Positions 1-8,942 of a stretch of 64,000 nt of DNA are shown here, piece after piece (the stretch's first letter is position 1; the number at the start of each line of letters is the position of its first letter). Under the pieces are notes generated by a model that was given only the letters and a program-made list of their open reading frames with translations, was not told the origin of the DNA and made no database searches. This DNA is from Nocardiopsis sp. FIRDI 009. GTDB lineage: Bacteria; Actinomycetota; Actinomycetes; Streptosporangiales; Streptosporangiaceae. The translations under genes were made by a program, and so were the position numbers. Location of the stretch: NCBI RefSeq assembly GCF_003386285.1, contig NZ_QPNC01000003.1:16832-80831 (forward strand), written 5' to 3'.

Positions 1-429
1 GTCGAGCAGCCGGACCTCACCCGGCTGGTCGAGACCGACGGCGACGAGGCGTTCGTCCTCCACCCGGGCGAGTTCGTGCTGGCCTCCACCTACGAGGTCG
101 TCTCCCTCCCCGACGACATCGCCAGCCGTCTGGAGGGCAAGAGCTCCCTCGGCCGCCTCGGTCTGCTCACCCACTCCACGGCCGGGTTCATCGACCCCGG
201 TTTCTCCGGGCACGTCACCCTGGAGCTGTCCAACGTCGCCACCCTGCCGATCAAGCTCTACCCGGGTATGAAGATCGGCCAGCTGTGCATGTTCCGGCTC
301 TCCTCGGCCGCGGAGCATCCCTACGGCTCCGCCCGGTACGGCTCCCGCTACCAGGGTCAGCGCGGTCCGACGCCCTCGCGCTCACACCAGAACTTCATCC
401 GCACCCCGATCCCCGCCGAATCCGACTGA
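1..429 (+). CDS. dcd: dCTP deaminase, 3' part (5' end outside window)
   Basis: The frame is open from base 1, so the N-terminus is missing. About 142 C-terminal residues remain. They carry the family core [10 protein letters not shown], then [25 protein letters not shown] strands, the segment that forms the trimeric active site of dCTP deaminases and dUTPases. The enzyme deaminates dCTP to dUTP, or in some actinobacteria to dUMP directly, to supply dTMP synthesis. The C-terminal tail ([13 protein letters not shown] region) matches the flexible lid of Dcd proteins. The sequence cannot tell a monofunctional deaminase from a bifunctional deaminase/dUTPase. It is followed by a 406-bp gap before the proV start, so it is probably not in that operon. 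Confidence 0.95.
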   Translation, partial: VEQPDLTRLVETDGDEAFVLHPGEFVLASTYEVVSLPDDIASRLEGKSSLGRLGLLTHSTAGFIDPGFSGHVTLELSNVATLPIKLYPGMKIGQLCMFRLSSAAEHPYGSARYGSRYQGQRGPTPSRSHQNFIRTPIPAESD

Positions 430-507
430 CCGGATGCGGCCACTCCCGTCGGGGGTGTTGACGGTATGGTCAGGGTTGGACACGTTCCGTGGGGTGGTGT
501 AACCGTT

Positions 508-537
508 TTGGTGATGTGTCCAATATCACCATAGAAT
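508..537 (+). promoter_or_regulatory. candidate promoter of proVWX with a hairpin in the spacer
   Basis: A TTGGTG box (508-513) and a TAGAAT box (532-537) are 18 bp apart, a reasonable housekeeping-sigma promoter. A perfect inverted repeat TGGTGAT/ATCACCA (509-515 and 525-531) fills the spacer and overlaps the -35 box, so a bound repressor would block polymerase. The rest of the 430-835 gap is AT-richer than the flanks, shows no credible gene, and leaves a leader of about 290 nt before proV. Confidence 0.4.
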
Positions 538-835
538 ACCATGTGGCATAGATCACAACTGGGTGTTGTGTGGTGCCGGGAACCGCCGTCATAGGTCGAC
601 ATACCGTTTTTATCCCGGTTAAACCTGTTATTTGCTGGTGACATTCCAACTAAACCGCCGGTGTACATCTCGGTAAGGTGGCGCCCCGACGTGACACCAG
701 GTGGCGGTCTCGCCCCGGTCTTCGGGGTGCGCACGCGGGGGCTCTGCGCCGACCCGCCGCCTGAGGTAACCGCGGGTGGCGAAGGGGCACACGCCTTGTC
801 GGGGCTCGCGGTGGGACAGCCCCGTAGAGGAGACC

Positions 836-1855
836 GTGTCAGCAGTACGTGCAGACAACCTGTACAAGGTGTTCGGCAGGCAGGCAGGGGCCGCGGTCGA
901 GCGGCTCTCCGACGGCAGCCACCGTGACACCATCGCCGACCTCGACGTGACCGCAGCCGTCATCGACGTCTCGTTCGAGGTCAAGCCCGGCGAGATCTTC
1001 GTCGTCATGGGCCTGTCCGGATCCGGGAAGTCCACCCTGATCCGCATGCTCAACGGCCTCCTGGAGCCCACCTCGGGCACCGTCGAGGTCGACGGCGTCA
1101 ACATCTCCGCCCTCAGCAAGAAGGACCTGCTGAGGCTGCGCGGCGAGAAGATCAGCATGGTCTTCCAGCACTTCGCGCTCCTTCCGCACCGTACGGTCCG
1201 CGAGAACGCCGCCTACGGTCTGGAGCTGCGCGGTGTTCCCCGCGCCGAGCGCGACCGCAGGGCTCAGGAGACCCTCGACCTGGTCGGTCTCGGGGGCTGG
1301 GAGGACAAGCTCCCCCACCAGCTCTCCGGCGGTATGCAGCAGCGCGTGGGCCTGGCCCGCGCCCTCGCCGCCGACACCGACATCATCCTCATGGACGAGG
1401 CGTTCAGCGCCCTGGATCCGCTGATCCGCCGCGACATGCAGACCCAGCTCCTCGAACTCCAGAAGACCCTGGGCAAGACGATCGTCTTCATCACGCACGA
1501 CCTCAACGAGGCCATGCGCCTCGGAGACCGGATCTGCGTCCTGCGCGACGGCCGCGTCGCCCAGATCGGCACCGCCCAGGAGATCCTCAGCGCTCCGGCC
1601 AACGACTACGTCGAGCGCTTCATCGAGGACGTCGACCGCACCCGCGTGCTCACCGCCACCGAGGCGATCGACCCCGACGCGCCCGATGACGCGTCCCTCC
1701 CCGAGGTCGCGGCCGACACCCCGATCGCGGACCTGTACGGCAGCATGACCACCTCCGACCACCTCCGTGTGGTCGGTGACGACGGCCGGGCGATCGGGAC
1801 GGTGTCGCGCACCTCCGTGCTCGCCGCCCTCGCGGCCGGGAAGGAGAGCGCGTGA
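836..1855 (+). CDS. proV: glycine betaine/proline ABC transporter ATPase
   Basis: This is the ATP-hydrolysing subunit of an osmoprotectant importer. Walker A GLSGSGKST, the Q-loop QHFALLPH, signature LSGGMQQRVGLARAL, Walker B DIILMDEAF and the H-loop histidine (FITHDL) are all present. After the ATPase domain there is a short C-terminal region (from about residue 270) that resembles a truncated CBS regulatory segment, where full-length ProV has two CBS modules. I start it at GTG 836, because AGAGGAG lies just upstream at 826-832; longer versions of the frame have no ribosome site. Its stop overlaps the permease start by 4 bp, so the two subunits are translationally coupled. Confidence 0.93.
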   Translation: MSAVRADNLYKVFGRQAGAAVERLSDGSHRDTIADLDVTAAVIDVSFEVKPGEIFVVMGLSGSGKSTLIRMLNGLLEPTSGTVEVDGVNISALSKKDLLRLRGEKISMVFQHFALLPHRTVRENAAYGLELRGVPRAERDRRAQETLDLVGLGGWEDKLPHQLSGGMQQRVGLARALAADTDIILMDEAFSALDPLIRRDMQTQLLELQKTLGKTIVFITHDLNEAMRLGDRICVLRDGRVAQIGTAQEILSAPANDYVERFIEDVDRTRVLTATEAIDPDAPDDASLPEVAADTPIADLYGSMTTSDHLRVVGDDGRAIGTVSRTSVLAALAAGKESA

Positions 1856-3087
1856 CCCCCGTCGACTTCCCGCCGACCATTCCCCTCGGCGCCGGTTTCG
1901 AGACCCTCAACCAGTGGCTCAAGAGCAACTTCGGGGTGGTCTTCGACGCCGTCGGCGCCTTCGTCAGCTGGTCAGTGGAGGCCCTCTCCGGGTTCTTCGT
2001 CTCCCCGGCCGCCGGTCAGCTGGCCTTCATCGCCGCCGCGATCATCGCCGCCCCCCTGCTCAGGACCCGGCGCCAGCCCCTGGTGGCCGTCGTGGGCGTG
2101 GTCTCGGTCCTCTACATCCTCCAGGCCCAGCTCGGGGTCGGCGACTGGGCCATCAACAACCTCCTCCCGCCCGCGCCGATCCGGTGGTTGATCGACGCGA
2201 CCGGAGAGTACGCCGACGGCTACTTCGTGGTCTCCCTGCTGTTCCTGGCCGCCGTGACGGTGCTCGGGGCGCTGGACAGGGGCACCCGGGTACGCACCGG
2301 GGTGGTGGCCGGGGGCTGGCTCGCGGCCGTCCTGCTCGGCTGGTTCCTCCTGCCGGTGGTGGTCACCGAACCCCGCGCCCTGTTGATGCTCCTGCTCCTC
2401 AGCCTGCTGGCGTTCTCCGTGGCGGGCTGGAAGATGGGCGTGTTCGCCCTGGTGGCGCTGTCCGTGGTCGCGTCGGTCGACCAGTGGACCAACGCCATGG
2501 ACACCCTCGGCCTGGTCCTCGTGGCCAGCCTCATCGCGGTGGTCATCGCGATCCCGATCGGCATCCTGTCGGCCTACAACGACACGGTCAGCAAGATCGT
2601 CAAGCCGGTCCTCGACCTGATGCAGACGATGCCCGCCTTCGTCTACCTCATCCCGGCGATCTTCTTCTTCTCGATCGGCTCCGTCCCGGGTGTGGTCGCG
2701 ACCGTCGTCTTCGCCATGCCGCCCGGCGTCCGCCTCACGGAACTGGGCATCCGCCAGGTCGACAAGGAGCTGGTGGAGGCCGGCGAGTCCTTCGGCGCGC
2801 CCAGCCGCAAGATCCTGACCGGGATCCAGGTCCCGCTCGCCCTCCCCACGATCATGGCCGGTGTCAACCAGGTCATCATGCTGAGCCTGTCCATGGTCGT
2901 CATCGCGGGGATGGTCGGCGCGGGCGGCCTGGGGAACCAGGTCTACCAGGGCATCTCGCGCAACGACGGTGCGCTGGGCTTCGAGGCCGGTGTCGCCGTG
3001 GTCGTCCTGGCGATCTTCCTCGACCGTCTGACGGCCGCGGTCACGCACAACACCCCGCAGGCACGCGCCGAGCGCGCGCGCTCGTGA
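1852..3087 (+). CDS. proW: glycine betaine/proline ABC transporter permease
   Basis: 411 residues, strongly hydrophobic. The C-terminal part contains the BPD transporter domain with the EAA-type cytoplasmic loop (ELVEAGESFGAPSRKIL region), which docks on ProV. The N-terminal third adds several more membrane segments, as in long ProW proteins. Start GTG 1852 overlaps the proV stop (GTGA). The binding-protein gene follows 37 bp downstream. Substrate is inferred from the three-gene set and family resemblance; carnitine, choline or proline betaine cannot be excluded. Confidence 0.92.
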   Translation: MTPVDFPPTIPLGAGFETLNQWLKSNFGVVFDAVGAFVSWSVEALSGFFVSPAAGQLAFIAAAIIAAPLLRTRRQPLVAVVGVVSVLYILQAQLGVGDWAINNLLPPAPIRWLIDATGEYADGYFVVSLLFLAAVTVLGALDRGTRVRTGVVAGGWLAAVLLGWFLLPVVVTEPRALLMLLLLSLLAFSVAGWKMGVFALVALSVVASVDQWTNAMDTLGLVLVASLIAVVIAIPIGILSAYNDTVSKIVKPVLDLMQTMPAFVYLIPAIFFFSIGSVPGVVATVVFAMPPGVRLTELGIRQVDKELVEAGESFGAPSRKILTGIQVPLALPTIMAGVNQVIMLSLSMVVIAGMVGAGGLGNQVYQGISRNDGALGFEAGVAVVVLAIFLDRLTAAVTHNTPQARAERARS

Positions 3088-3124
3088 GGGAACGACAGAA
3101 GCATCGAGGGAAGGGAAAACACGT

Positions 3125-4135
3125 ATGAACGCGCGTCTGGCATCGCTCACGGCCCTGGGCCTGGGCAGTGCACTCCTGCTGACCGCCTGCGGTGGCGGCG
3201 GGCAGGACCTGACCGAGGGTGACGGCGACGACCAGGCGGCGGGCGCCTGTGAACCGGGCGCGGAGGCGCCGGTCGTCGAGGAGGCCGACATCCCGGTGGT
3301 CGACATCCCGGAGTCCGGCGAGGACGCCGACGAGATCAACATCGCGCTGATCCCGTGGGAGGAGGGCATCGCCGCCACCGCCCTGTGGGAGGTGCTCCTG
3401 GAGGAGAAGGGCTACGACGTCACCATCACCGAGCTCGACGTCGCCCCCATGTACCAGGGCGCCGCCAACGGCGACGTCGACCTGTTCCTCGACACCTGGC
3501 TGCCGCAGACCCACGCGGACTACTGGGCGGACTACGGGGACGACCTGGAGAACCTCGGTTACTGGTACGACAACGCCCGCCTGACGCTGACCGTCCCCGC
3601 CTACATGGAGGACGTCAACACCATCGCCGACCTGCGTGAGCACGCGGACGAGCTGGGCGGCCAGATCGTCGGCATCGAGTCCGGCTCCGGTCTGGTGCGC
3701 ACCACCAAGGAGCACGCGATCCCGGGTTACTGCCTGGGCGACGACCTGGAGCTGGTCGAGTCCTCCACCGGCGCCATGCTCGCCGAGCTGGACTCCGCCT
3801 ACCAGGCCGAGGAGCCGATCGTCGTCACCCTGTGGCGTCCGCACATCGCCTACGCCCAGTACGACCTCAAGGACCTTGAGGACCCCGAGGGCATGATGGG
3901 CGGCGCCGAGACCATCCACGCGGTCGGCCGCGGCGGCTTCGCCGAGGACTACCCGAACGCCGCCTCCTGGCTGAGCGAGTTCACGCTGTCCGACGAGGAG
4001 CTGGGCTCCCTGGAGTCCCTGACCCTCGACGAGTACGAGGACGACCCGCAGGAGGGCGCTCGCGTCTGGCTCTCCGAGAACCCCGAGTTCCTGGAGCGCA
4101 CCCTGGGCGACGACGCGGAGGGCCTGGAGTTCTGA
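3125..4135 (+). CDS. proX: glycine betaine-binding lipoprotein
   Basis: 336 residues. The N-terminus is a lipoprotein signal peptide with lipobox LTAC, so the mature protein should be tethered to the outer face of the membrane. The remainder is an OpuAC/ProX-type periplasmic-binding fold (segments such as NGDVDLFLDTWLPQTHADYW and VTLWRPHIAYAQYDL). The Trp and Tyr residues in these stretches are the kind that build the aromatic cage for quaternary ammonium groups. The acidic linker after the lipobox is typical of actinobacterial lipoproteins. AAGGGAAAA precedes the ATG start. It is the last gene of the proVWX operon and is followed by a terminator. Confidence 0.92.
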   Translation: MNARLASLTALGLGSALLLTACGGGGQDLTEGDGDDQAAGACEPGAEAPVVEEADIPVVDIPESGEDADEINIALIPWEEGIAATALWEVLLEEKGYDVTITELDVAPMYQGAANGDVDLFLDTWLPQTHADYWADYGDDLENLGYWYDNARLTLTVPAYMEDVNTIADLREHADELGGQIVGIESGSGLVRTTKEHAIPGYCLGDDLELVESSTGAMLAELDSAYQAEEPIVVTLWRPHIAYAQYDLKDLEDPEGMMGGAETIHAVGRGGFAEDYPNAASWLSEFTLSDEELGSLESLTLDEYEDDPQEGARVWLSENPEFLERTLGDDAEGLEF

Positions 4136-4190
4136 CCGGCTCCCGGCGTCCCGGGCCCCGTGCCGAGGTCACGAGGCCGTAGGAAACGGA

Positions 4191-4226
4191 TACGGGCCGT
4201 CTCCCCGACCGGGGAGGCGGCCCGTA
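4191..4226. terminator. bidirectional terminator between proX and rhomboid gene
   Basis: Perfect hairpin: arms ACGGGCCG/CGGCCCGT outside and CTCCCC/GGGGAG inside, with a short loop. It sits between convergent genes. Confidence 0.8.
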
Positions 4227-4247
4227 CGTGTGCGCGGCCCGCGCGGT

Positions 4248-4862
4248 TCAGGGCGCGTAGTAGCCGCCCTGGGCTCCGGGCTTCCACTGGTTGGCCTGGT
4301 CCCGGCGTTCCCGTCGGGGGAGCAGGTAGGCGGAGAGCAGGCCGCCGATGAACCCGAACAGGTGGGCCTGCCACGAGACGCCGGGGTGTTGGGGCAGGAC
4401 CCCCCAGATCATGGTCCCGTAGAAGAGGACCACGCAGATCATGATCACGATGTCGATGGTCTTGCGCTCGATGATGCCGCGCAGGATGGTGTAGCCGAAG
4501 TAGCCGAAGACGAGCCCGCTGGCTCCGACGGTGAGGGAGAGGGGCTGGCTGAACAGCCACACGCCGAGTCCGCTCACCACCGCCACGATCAGGGTGGTCA
4601 GGAGGAACCGGCCCAGACCGCTGAAGGCGACCAGGGATCCCAGGACCAGGAACGGCAGCGAGTTCCCGATGAGGTGCGCGAGGTTGCCGTGCATGAAGGG
4701 TGCGGTGAGCACGGTCCAGGGCTCGGAGAAGGTCCAGGCGCGCAGCCCGAACTCACGGTCGAGCCCCCCGTTGAGCAGGAAGCTGTCGAGGATCTCGAAG
4801 ACCCACATGGTCGCGAGCATCCCCGCTACGGTCAGGATGGCGGTGATTCTGGACTGCTTCAC
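4248..4862 (-). CDS. rhomboid-family intramembrane serine protease
   Basis: 204 residues with six predicted membrane segments. The catalytic serine is S115 in GASG and the catalytic histidine is H167 in the WQAHLFGF helix; the HxxxN motif of the oxyanion region is seen as HGNLAHLIGNS. Such enzymes cleave transmembrane helices of other proteins within the membrane. The C-terminal tail is short and polar (NQWKPGAQGGYY). The gene is convergent with proX and upstream of a small membrane-protein gene in the same direction. Its natural substrate cannot be inferred from the context. Confidence 0.9.
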   Translation of the reverse strand: MKQSRITAILTVAGMLATMWVFEILDSFLLNGGLDREFGLRAWTFSEPWTVLTAPFMHGNLAHLIGNSLPFLVLGSLVAFSGLGRFLLTTLIVAVVSGLGVWLFSQPLSLTVGASGLVFGYFGYTILRGIIERKTIDIVIMICVVLFYGTMIWGVLPQHPGVSWQAHLFGFIGGLLSAYLLPRRERRDQANQWKPGAQGGYYAP

Positions 4863-5004
4863 CCCATCGAGGGTAGATCACGTGCCCTTGAGGCGGTATG
4901 TCCGTGGGGCGTGTGGTGCGGCCGTCGCCGCACGTGTCCTGAGGGGCGCGGTCTCCCGGAGCGCCGCGCTGACGACGCCCCGGCCCCGCCCGGGGAGGTC
5001 GGGC

Positions 5005-5478
5005 TCAGGAGGTCAGGGAGCGCTCGCGGGGCGGGATACCGGCGACCGCCATGAACGCCTCGACCTTGGCGGGCCTGGTCATCCCGGTCAGCGGAAGGTG
5101 CGTGCGGGCGGTGCGGCGGCTGTGCAGCGACGGGAAGCGCTTGGGCCGCCCGGCGGTGTCGTACAGGGCCAGGGAGCGGATCCGGCCGGGGAGCACGTGG
5201 TACGAACCGATGTCCTGGAACGGCACGCTCACGGTGTAGCGGCCGCGCACGTAGCGGAACTCGTCGTCGGAGACCTCCAGGACGGGCGCCTTGATGAGGT
5301 GGCCGTGGACGGCCAGTGCGGCGCCCATGAGGGCGAGGAGGACTCCCAGGGTGATGGTGGCCCAGTGTCCGGGTTCGAGGACCACGGCGACGACGGCCAG
5401 GGCCACGAGGAGGTAACCGGCCGTCAACTCCACGTGTTTGCGGCCTGCGGGGCAGACCATGCGGACGGTTTCGGACAC
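5005..5478 (-). CDS. small membrane protein with PH-like domain, function unknown
   Basis: About 158 residues. Two hydrophobic helices near the N-terminus (residues about 20-60) are followed by a soluble beta-rich part (LEVSDDEFRYVRGRYTVSVPFQDI region) resembling the bacterial PH/YdbT-like domains of unknown role. I choose the GTG at 5478 because GAGAGG lies 8 bases upstream; a longer form from 5508 has no such site. The 142-bp gap to the rhomboid gene shows no promoter that I can recognise. No function should be assigned beyond a membrane-anchored PH-like protein. Confidence 0.75.
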   Translation of the reverse strand: MSETVRMVCPAGRKHVELTAGYLLVALAVVAVVLEPGHWATITLGVLLALMGAALAVHGHLIKAPVLEVSDDEFRYVRGRYTVSVPFQDIGSYHVLPGRIRSLALYDTAGRPKRFPSLHSRRTARTHLPLTGMTRPAKVEAFMAVAGIPPRERSLTS

Positions 5479-6151
5479 GGCAGATGCCTCTCTCACTGGG
5501 TACTGCACGGGGTGACGTCGGTCGCCGATCGCAGCTTATCGGCTCCTCGCCCCTGCGGACTGCGGTTTCGGACACCCCGGTTCACGGTGCAGGCTGCTCG
5601 TCTGTGACTGTTGGTAGCTGTTGTTCGGCTTTGTTTCTTTTGTCCGATTGTAATCGGATCTTCCGATGAAGGGATGTTTGTCTCTCCTGTTTTCCGACTG
5701 GTGAATGATGCGATCGACGGTGGGTGTTTCTCAGATTATGTGAGCTGTTTGATGCCTGATGTCCGCTTTGTCGGAGGGGTGGATGGAAGGCGCTCGCGTG
5801 GATAAACACTGTTGACCTTGGTCCCGATTTCGCGGGGTGTCCGCCGGAAGGTCTTCGTCCATTTTTGGCATGTCCGAATCCGGCTTCGCTGGGTAGCTTC
5901 GCTGATATCTCCTCTGGCCTGCGAAGACGTGGGGCCGCGTGGAGTGTTTCCGGGGTGTTGGGGCGCGTGCCGACCACTCTCGGCGACGGCAGCGAACGGG
6001 TTGCGGATGGGTCACGAATCCGGCATTGGGGCTATACAGACATTTCGCCTAATGGTCTTCTGAACGACTAATCGCCTAACTTCGGCGGGGTATGCGTCAT
6101 GTGTTCCGACGCTGCGTGTTCGTCTCGTATTAGCGATCAAGGGTGTAACTG
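5479..6151. other. 673-bp AT-richer intergenic region
   Basis: No reading frame here has actinobacterial codon use. Stretches such as 5610-5770 and 6020-6130 are visibly AT-richer than the flanks. The region holds a 16-bp palindrome (separate entry) and two direct TCGCCTAA repeats at 6045-6052 and 6072-6079, 27 bp apart, shortly before the peptide-transporter operon. It is likely a long regulatory region for the two flanking genes. Confidence 0.6.
5643..5667. promoter_or_regulatory. palindromic operator candidate
   Basis: TCCGATT-GT-AATCGGA (5643-5658) is a perfect palindrome, followed by a third half-site TTCCGAT at about 5661. It lies in the gap between divergent genes, so it may control either side. 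The binding protein is unknown. Confidence 0.4.
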
Positions 6152-7849
6152 ATGCACGAACGAAGGAAATCGCTCGCGCTGGCCGCGGCGGGCGCCTCCG
6201 CGATGATGGTCTTGACGGCCTGTTCCGGTTCCGGAGGCGGTCCGGCGGAGGGGGAAAGGGAGGTCACCTGGGTGATCAACAGCCTCCCGGCCGCGTGGGC
6301 GAGCACCAACGGCTCGGGCAGTGTCTACACGGTCCAGATGCTCTCCGGCGTGATCCCGCACACCGGTGTCTGGCAGCCCGACGGCACGTATGAGTACAAC
6401 ATGGACGTCCTCGCCGAGGAGCCCCAGGTCATCAACGACGACCTGGACGCCGGGCCGTTCCAGTACAGCTTCACCCTCCACGAGGACGCGGTCTGGAGCG
6501 ACGGCACGCCCATGACCGGTGAGGACCTGCGCGTCACCGCGATGATGTCGGCCTCCCCGGACGAGGGCTACTGCACCACCTGCGACTCCCGGGGCACCAC
6601 CAACGCCGACATGATCGACACGATGGAGGTCGACGGCAAGACCATCACCATCACCCTCAAGGAGGGGCTCTCCGACCCAGAGTGGATGAGCCAGTTCGAC
6701 TCCACCAGCGCCAGCGGCGGCTTCTACCCGTCCCACCTGGCGGAGGAGAACGGCTGGGACGTCGACGACCCCGACGAGCTCGGCGAGTTCTTCACCTGGC
6801 TGCACGAGACCCGTCCGGAGTGGTCCGGCGGCCCGTGGATGATCGTCGACGGCGACCTGGAGAACCAGGTGGTCAAGGAGCCCAACCCGGAGTGGTGGGG
6901 CGACCCCGTCCAGTTGGACCGCATCATCATGCCGTTCAACACCGACGAGGGCACCTTCGTCAACGCGTTCAACAACGGTGAGATCGACGGCGCCAACCCC
7001 GCCCAGTTCAGCGAGGACGTCATCGCGGAGCTGGAGGGCGTCCCCAACGCCACGGTCACCATCGGCGAGGGCAGCACCTGGGAGCACATCGACATCAACA
7101 CGGAGAACGAGTGGCTCTCCGACGTCGAGCTGCGCCGCGCCATCTTCACCGCGATCGACCGGGACGACATCGCCAACCGCACCTACGGCCAGGGCTTCCC
7201 CGACTACGAGCTGAAGAACAACCACATCTTCGACAGCAACAGCGAGTACTACGTCGACCACATCACCCCCACCGGCCAGGGCAGCGGTGACACCGAGGCC
7301 GCGCTGGAGATCCTGGAGGAGGCCGGGTACGAGCTCGACGGCGACACCCTCACGCTCGACGGCGAGCAGGTCGGCCCGTTCCGCCTGCGCAGCACGGACA
7401 CCGTGGTGCGCAACAACTCCGTGCAGCTGATCCAGGCCCACCTGGCCGAGATCGGCATCGACACCACCATCGAGATGACCGACAACCTCGGCGAGATGCT
7501 CGTCGGCCAGGACTACGACATCGTCGAGTTCGGCTGGAGCGGCTCCCCCTACTTCACCAGCAGCCCCGAGCAGTTCTGGCACAGCGAGAGCTCCAGCAAC
7601 TTCGGTGGCTACTCCAACTCCGAGGTCGACGAGCTCACGGAGATGACGGGCACGGCCGCCAACCGCGACGAGGCCGCCGAGTACGCCAACCAGGCCATGG
7701 AGATCCTCGTCGAGGACGCCTACGTCCTCCCCCTCCTCGCCGACCCGAACTACTTCTTCGTGAACGACCGGGTCGCGGGCATCGAGGACAACCTCTACTC
7801 CAGCCTCCGCGCCACCTACAACATCGGTGAGTGGAGCCTGGCCGAGTAG
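6152..7849 (+). CDS. peptide/nickel-type ABC transporter substrate-binding lipoprotein
   Basis: 565 residues of SBP_bac_5 type (DppA/OppA/NikA family). Signal peptide with lipobox LTAC, then a long two-lobed binding fold with the family segments for ligand lid closure (DAVWSDGTPMTGEDL, typical of the conserved region). AAGGG lies 8 bases before the ATG. It heads a four-gene operon with two permeases and a fused ATPase. Family members bind di- or oligopeptides, and some bind opines, nickel chelates or siderophores; the sequence does not decide. The acidic composition fits an extracytoplasmic actinobacterial protein. Confidence 0.9.
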   Translation: MHERRKSLALAAAGASAMMVLTACSGSGGGPAEGEREVTWVINSLPAAWASTNGSGSVYTVQMLSGVIPHTGVWQPDGTYEYNMDVLAEEPQVINDDLDAGPFQYSFTLHEDAVWSDGTPMTGEDLRVTAMMSASPDEGYCTTCDSRGTTNADMIDTMEVDGKTITITLKEGLSDPEWMSQFDSTSASGGFYPSHLAEENGWDVDDPDELGEFFTWLHETRPEWSGGPWMIVDGDLENQVVKEPNPEWWGDPVQLDRIIMPFNTDEGTFVNAFNNGEIDGANPAQFSEDVIAELEGVPNATVTIGEGSTWEHIDINTENEWLSDVELRRAIFTAIDRDDIANRTYGQGFPDYELKNNHIFDSNSEYYVDHITPTGQGSGDTEAALEILEEAGYELDGDTLTLDGEQVGPFRLRSTDTVVRNNSVQLIQAHLAEIGIDTTIEMTDNLGEMLVGQDYDIVEFGWSGSPYFTSSPEQFWHSESSSNFGGYSNSEVDELTEMTGTAANRDEAAEYANQAMEILVEDAYVLPLLADPNYFFVNDRVAGIEDNLYSSLRATYNIGEWSLAE

Positions 7850-7931
7850 CTCGGTCCAGGTCTCCGGGCCCGGGCACGGTACACCCACCCTGCCCGGGCC
7901 GGTCCTCGTCCACCCTGAAGGATCACACCCC

Positions 7932-8942
7932 ATGCTCGTTTACACGGTGCGGCGCGTGCTGGGCGCGATACCCGTCCTCCTCCTGGCGTCCGTCCTCACC
8001 TTCGTCCTGATCGACCTCTCCGGTGACCCGCTGGCCGATCTCCACGTCCAACAGCCGCCCCCGGACCCGGAGGTCATCCAGCTCCAGGCGGAACGCCTCT
8101 ACCTCGACCGGTCCATGCCCGAGCGGTACTGGCTCTGGATGACCGGCATCGGCGGCAACGGCGACATCGGCCTGCTCCAGGGCAAGTTCGGCCCCTCCAC
8201 CCAGAGCGCCACCTACGACATCGGCGCCAACATCGCCGAACGCCTCGGGGTCACCCTGCGGCTGGTGGGGGCGGCCATGGTCTTCGCGCTCGGCCTGGCG
8301 GTCCTCACCGGGGTCGTCAGCGCCATGCGCCAGTACTCCAAGCTCGACTACGCCCTCACCTTCGTCGGCTTCCTCGCCCTGGCCATGCCGACCTTCTGGT
8401 TCGCCGGACTCGTCCAACAGGCCGGGGTCTCGTTCAACGAACTCGTCGGCACCCCCTTCTTCGCCACGGTCGGCGACGGCACCTACCAGGCGCAGGGGCT
8501 GTCCCCGTGGGGCCGCTTCACCAACGCCCTCGCGTACATGACGCTGCCGACCATCGTGCTGATGCTGACCAGTTTCGCGTCGTGGAGCCGGTACCAGCGC
8601 ACCTCCATGCTGGAGGTGCTCAACAGCGACTACGTGCGCCTGGCGCGCGCCAAGGGGCTGCCCAACCGCGTCGTCGTCCGGCGGCACGCCCTGCGCACCG
8701 CCCTGATCCCCCTGACCACGGTCGTGGCCGTCGGCATGGCGGCCATCATCGACGGCACGGTCCTGACCGAACGGGTCTTCCAGTGGCGGGGACTCGGCGA
8801 GTTCTTCATCCAGGCGGTGGAGGCCAACGACTCCTTCGCCCTCATGGCGTGGCTGATGCTCAGCGGCACCACCGTCATCCTGGCCAACCTCATCGCCGAC
8901 CTGCTGTACGGCGTGCTCGACCCGAGGATCCGCTATGAGTGA
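7932..8942 (+). CDS. peptide ABC transporter permease, DppB-type
   Basis: 336 residues. It starts with the typical first membrane helix (YTVRRVLGAIPVLLLAS) and ends with the family C-terminus [13 protein letters not shown]. The EAA loop (NSDYVRLARAKGLPNRVV) that contacts the ATPase is present. Start ATG 7932 has GAAGG 10 bases upstream; the frame extends upstream but that part overlaps the intergenic region without homology. It overlaps the next permease gene by 8 bp, indicating coupled translation. Forms the membrane channel with the DppC-type protein. Confidence 0.9.
   Translation: MLVYTVRRVLGAIPVLLLASVLTFVLIDLSGDPLADLHVQQPPPDPEVIQLQAERLYLDRSMPERYWLWMTGIGGNGDIGLLQGKFGPSTQSATYDIGANIAERLGVTLRLVGAAMVFALGLAVLTGVVSAMRQYSKLDYALTFVGFLALAMPTFWFAGLVQQAGVSFNELVGTPFFATVGDGTYQAQGLSPWGRFTNALAYMTLPTIVLMLTSFASWSRYQRTSMLEVLNSDYVRLARAKGLPNRVVVRRHALRTALIPLTTVVAVGMAAIIDGTVLTERVFQWRGLGEFFIQAVEANDSFALMAWLMLSGTTVILANLIADLLYGVLDPRIRYE

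Noticed and set aside
5582..6015. Minus-strand frames in the AT-rich gap
   Set aside because: Codon use is not actinobacterial, no domain and no ribosome site.
5579..6151. tRNA or other stable RNA in the long gaps
   Set aside because: I looked for cloverleaf arms and a T-loop GTTCGA-type motif here and in the other long gaps and found none convincing.
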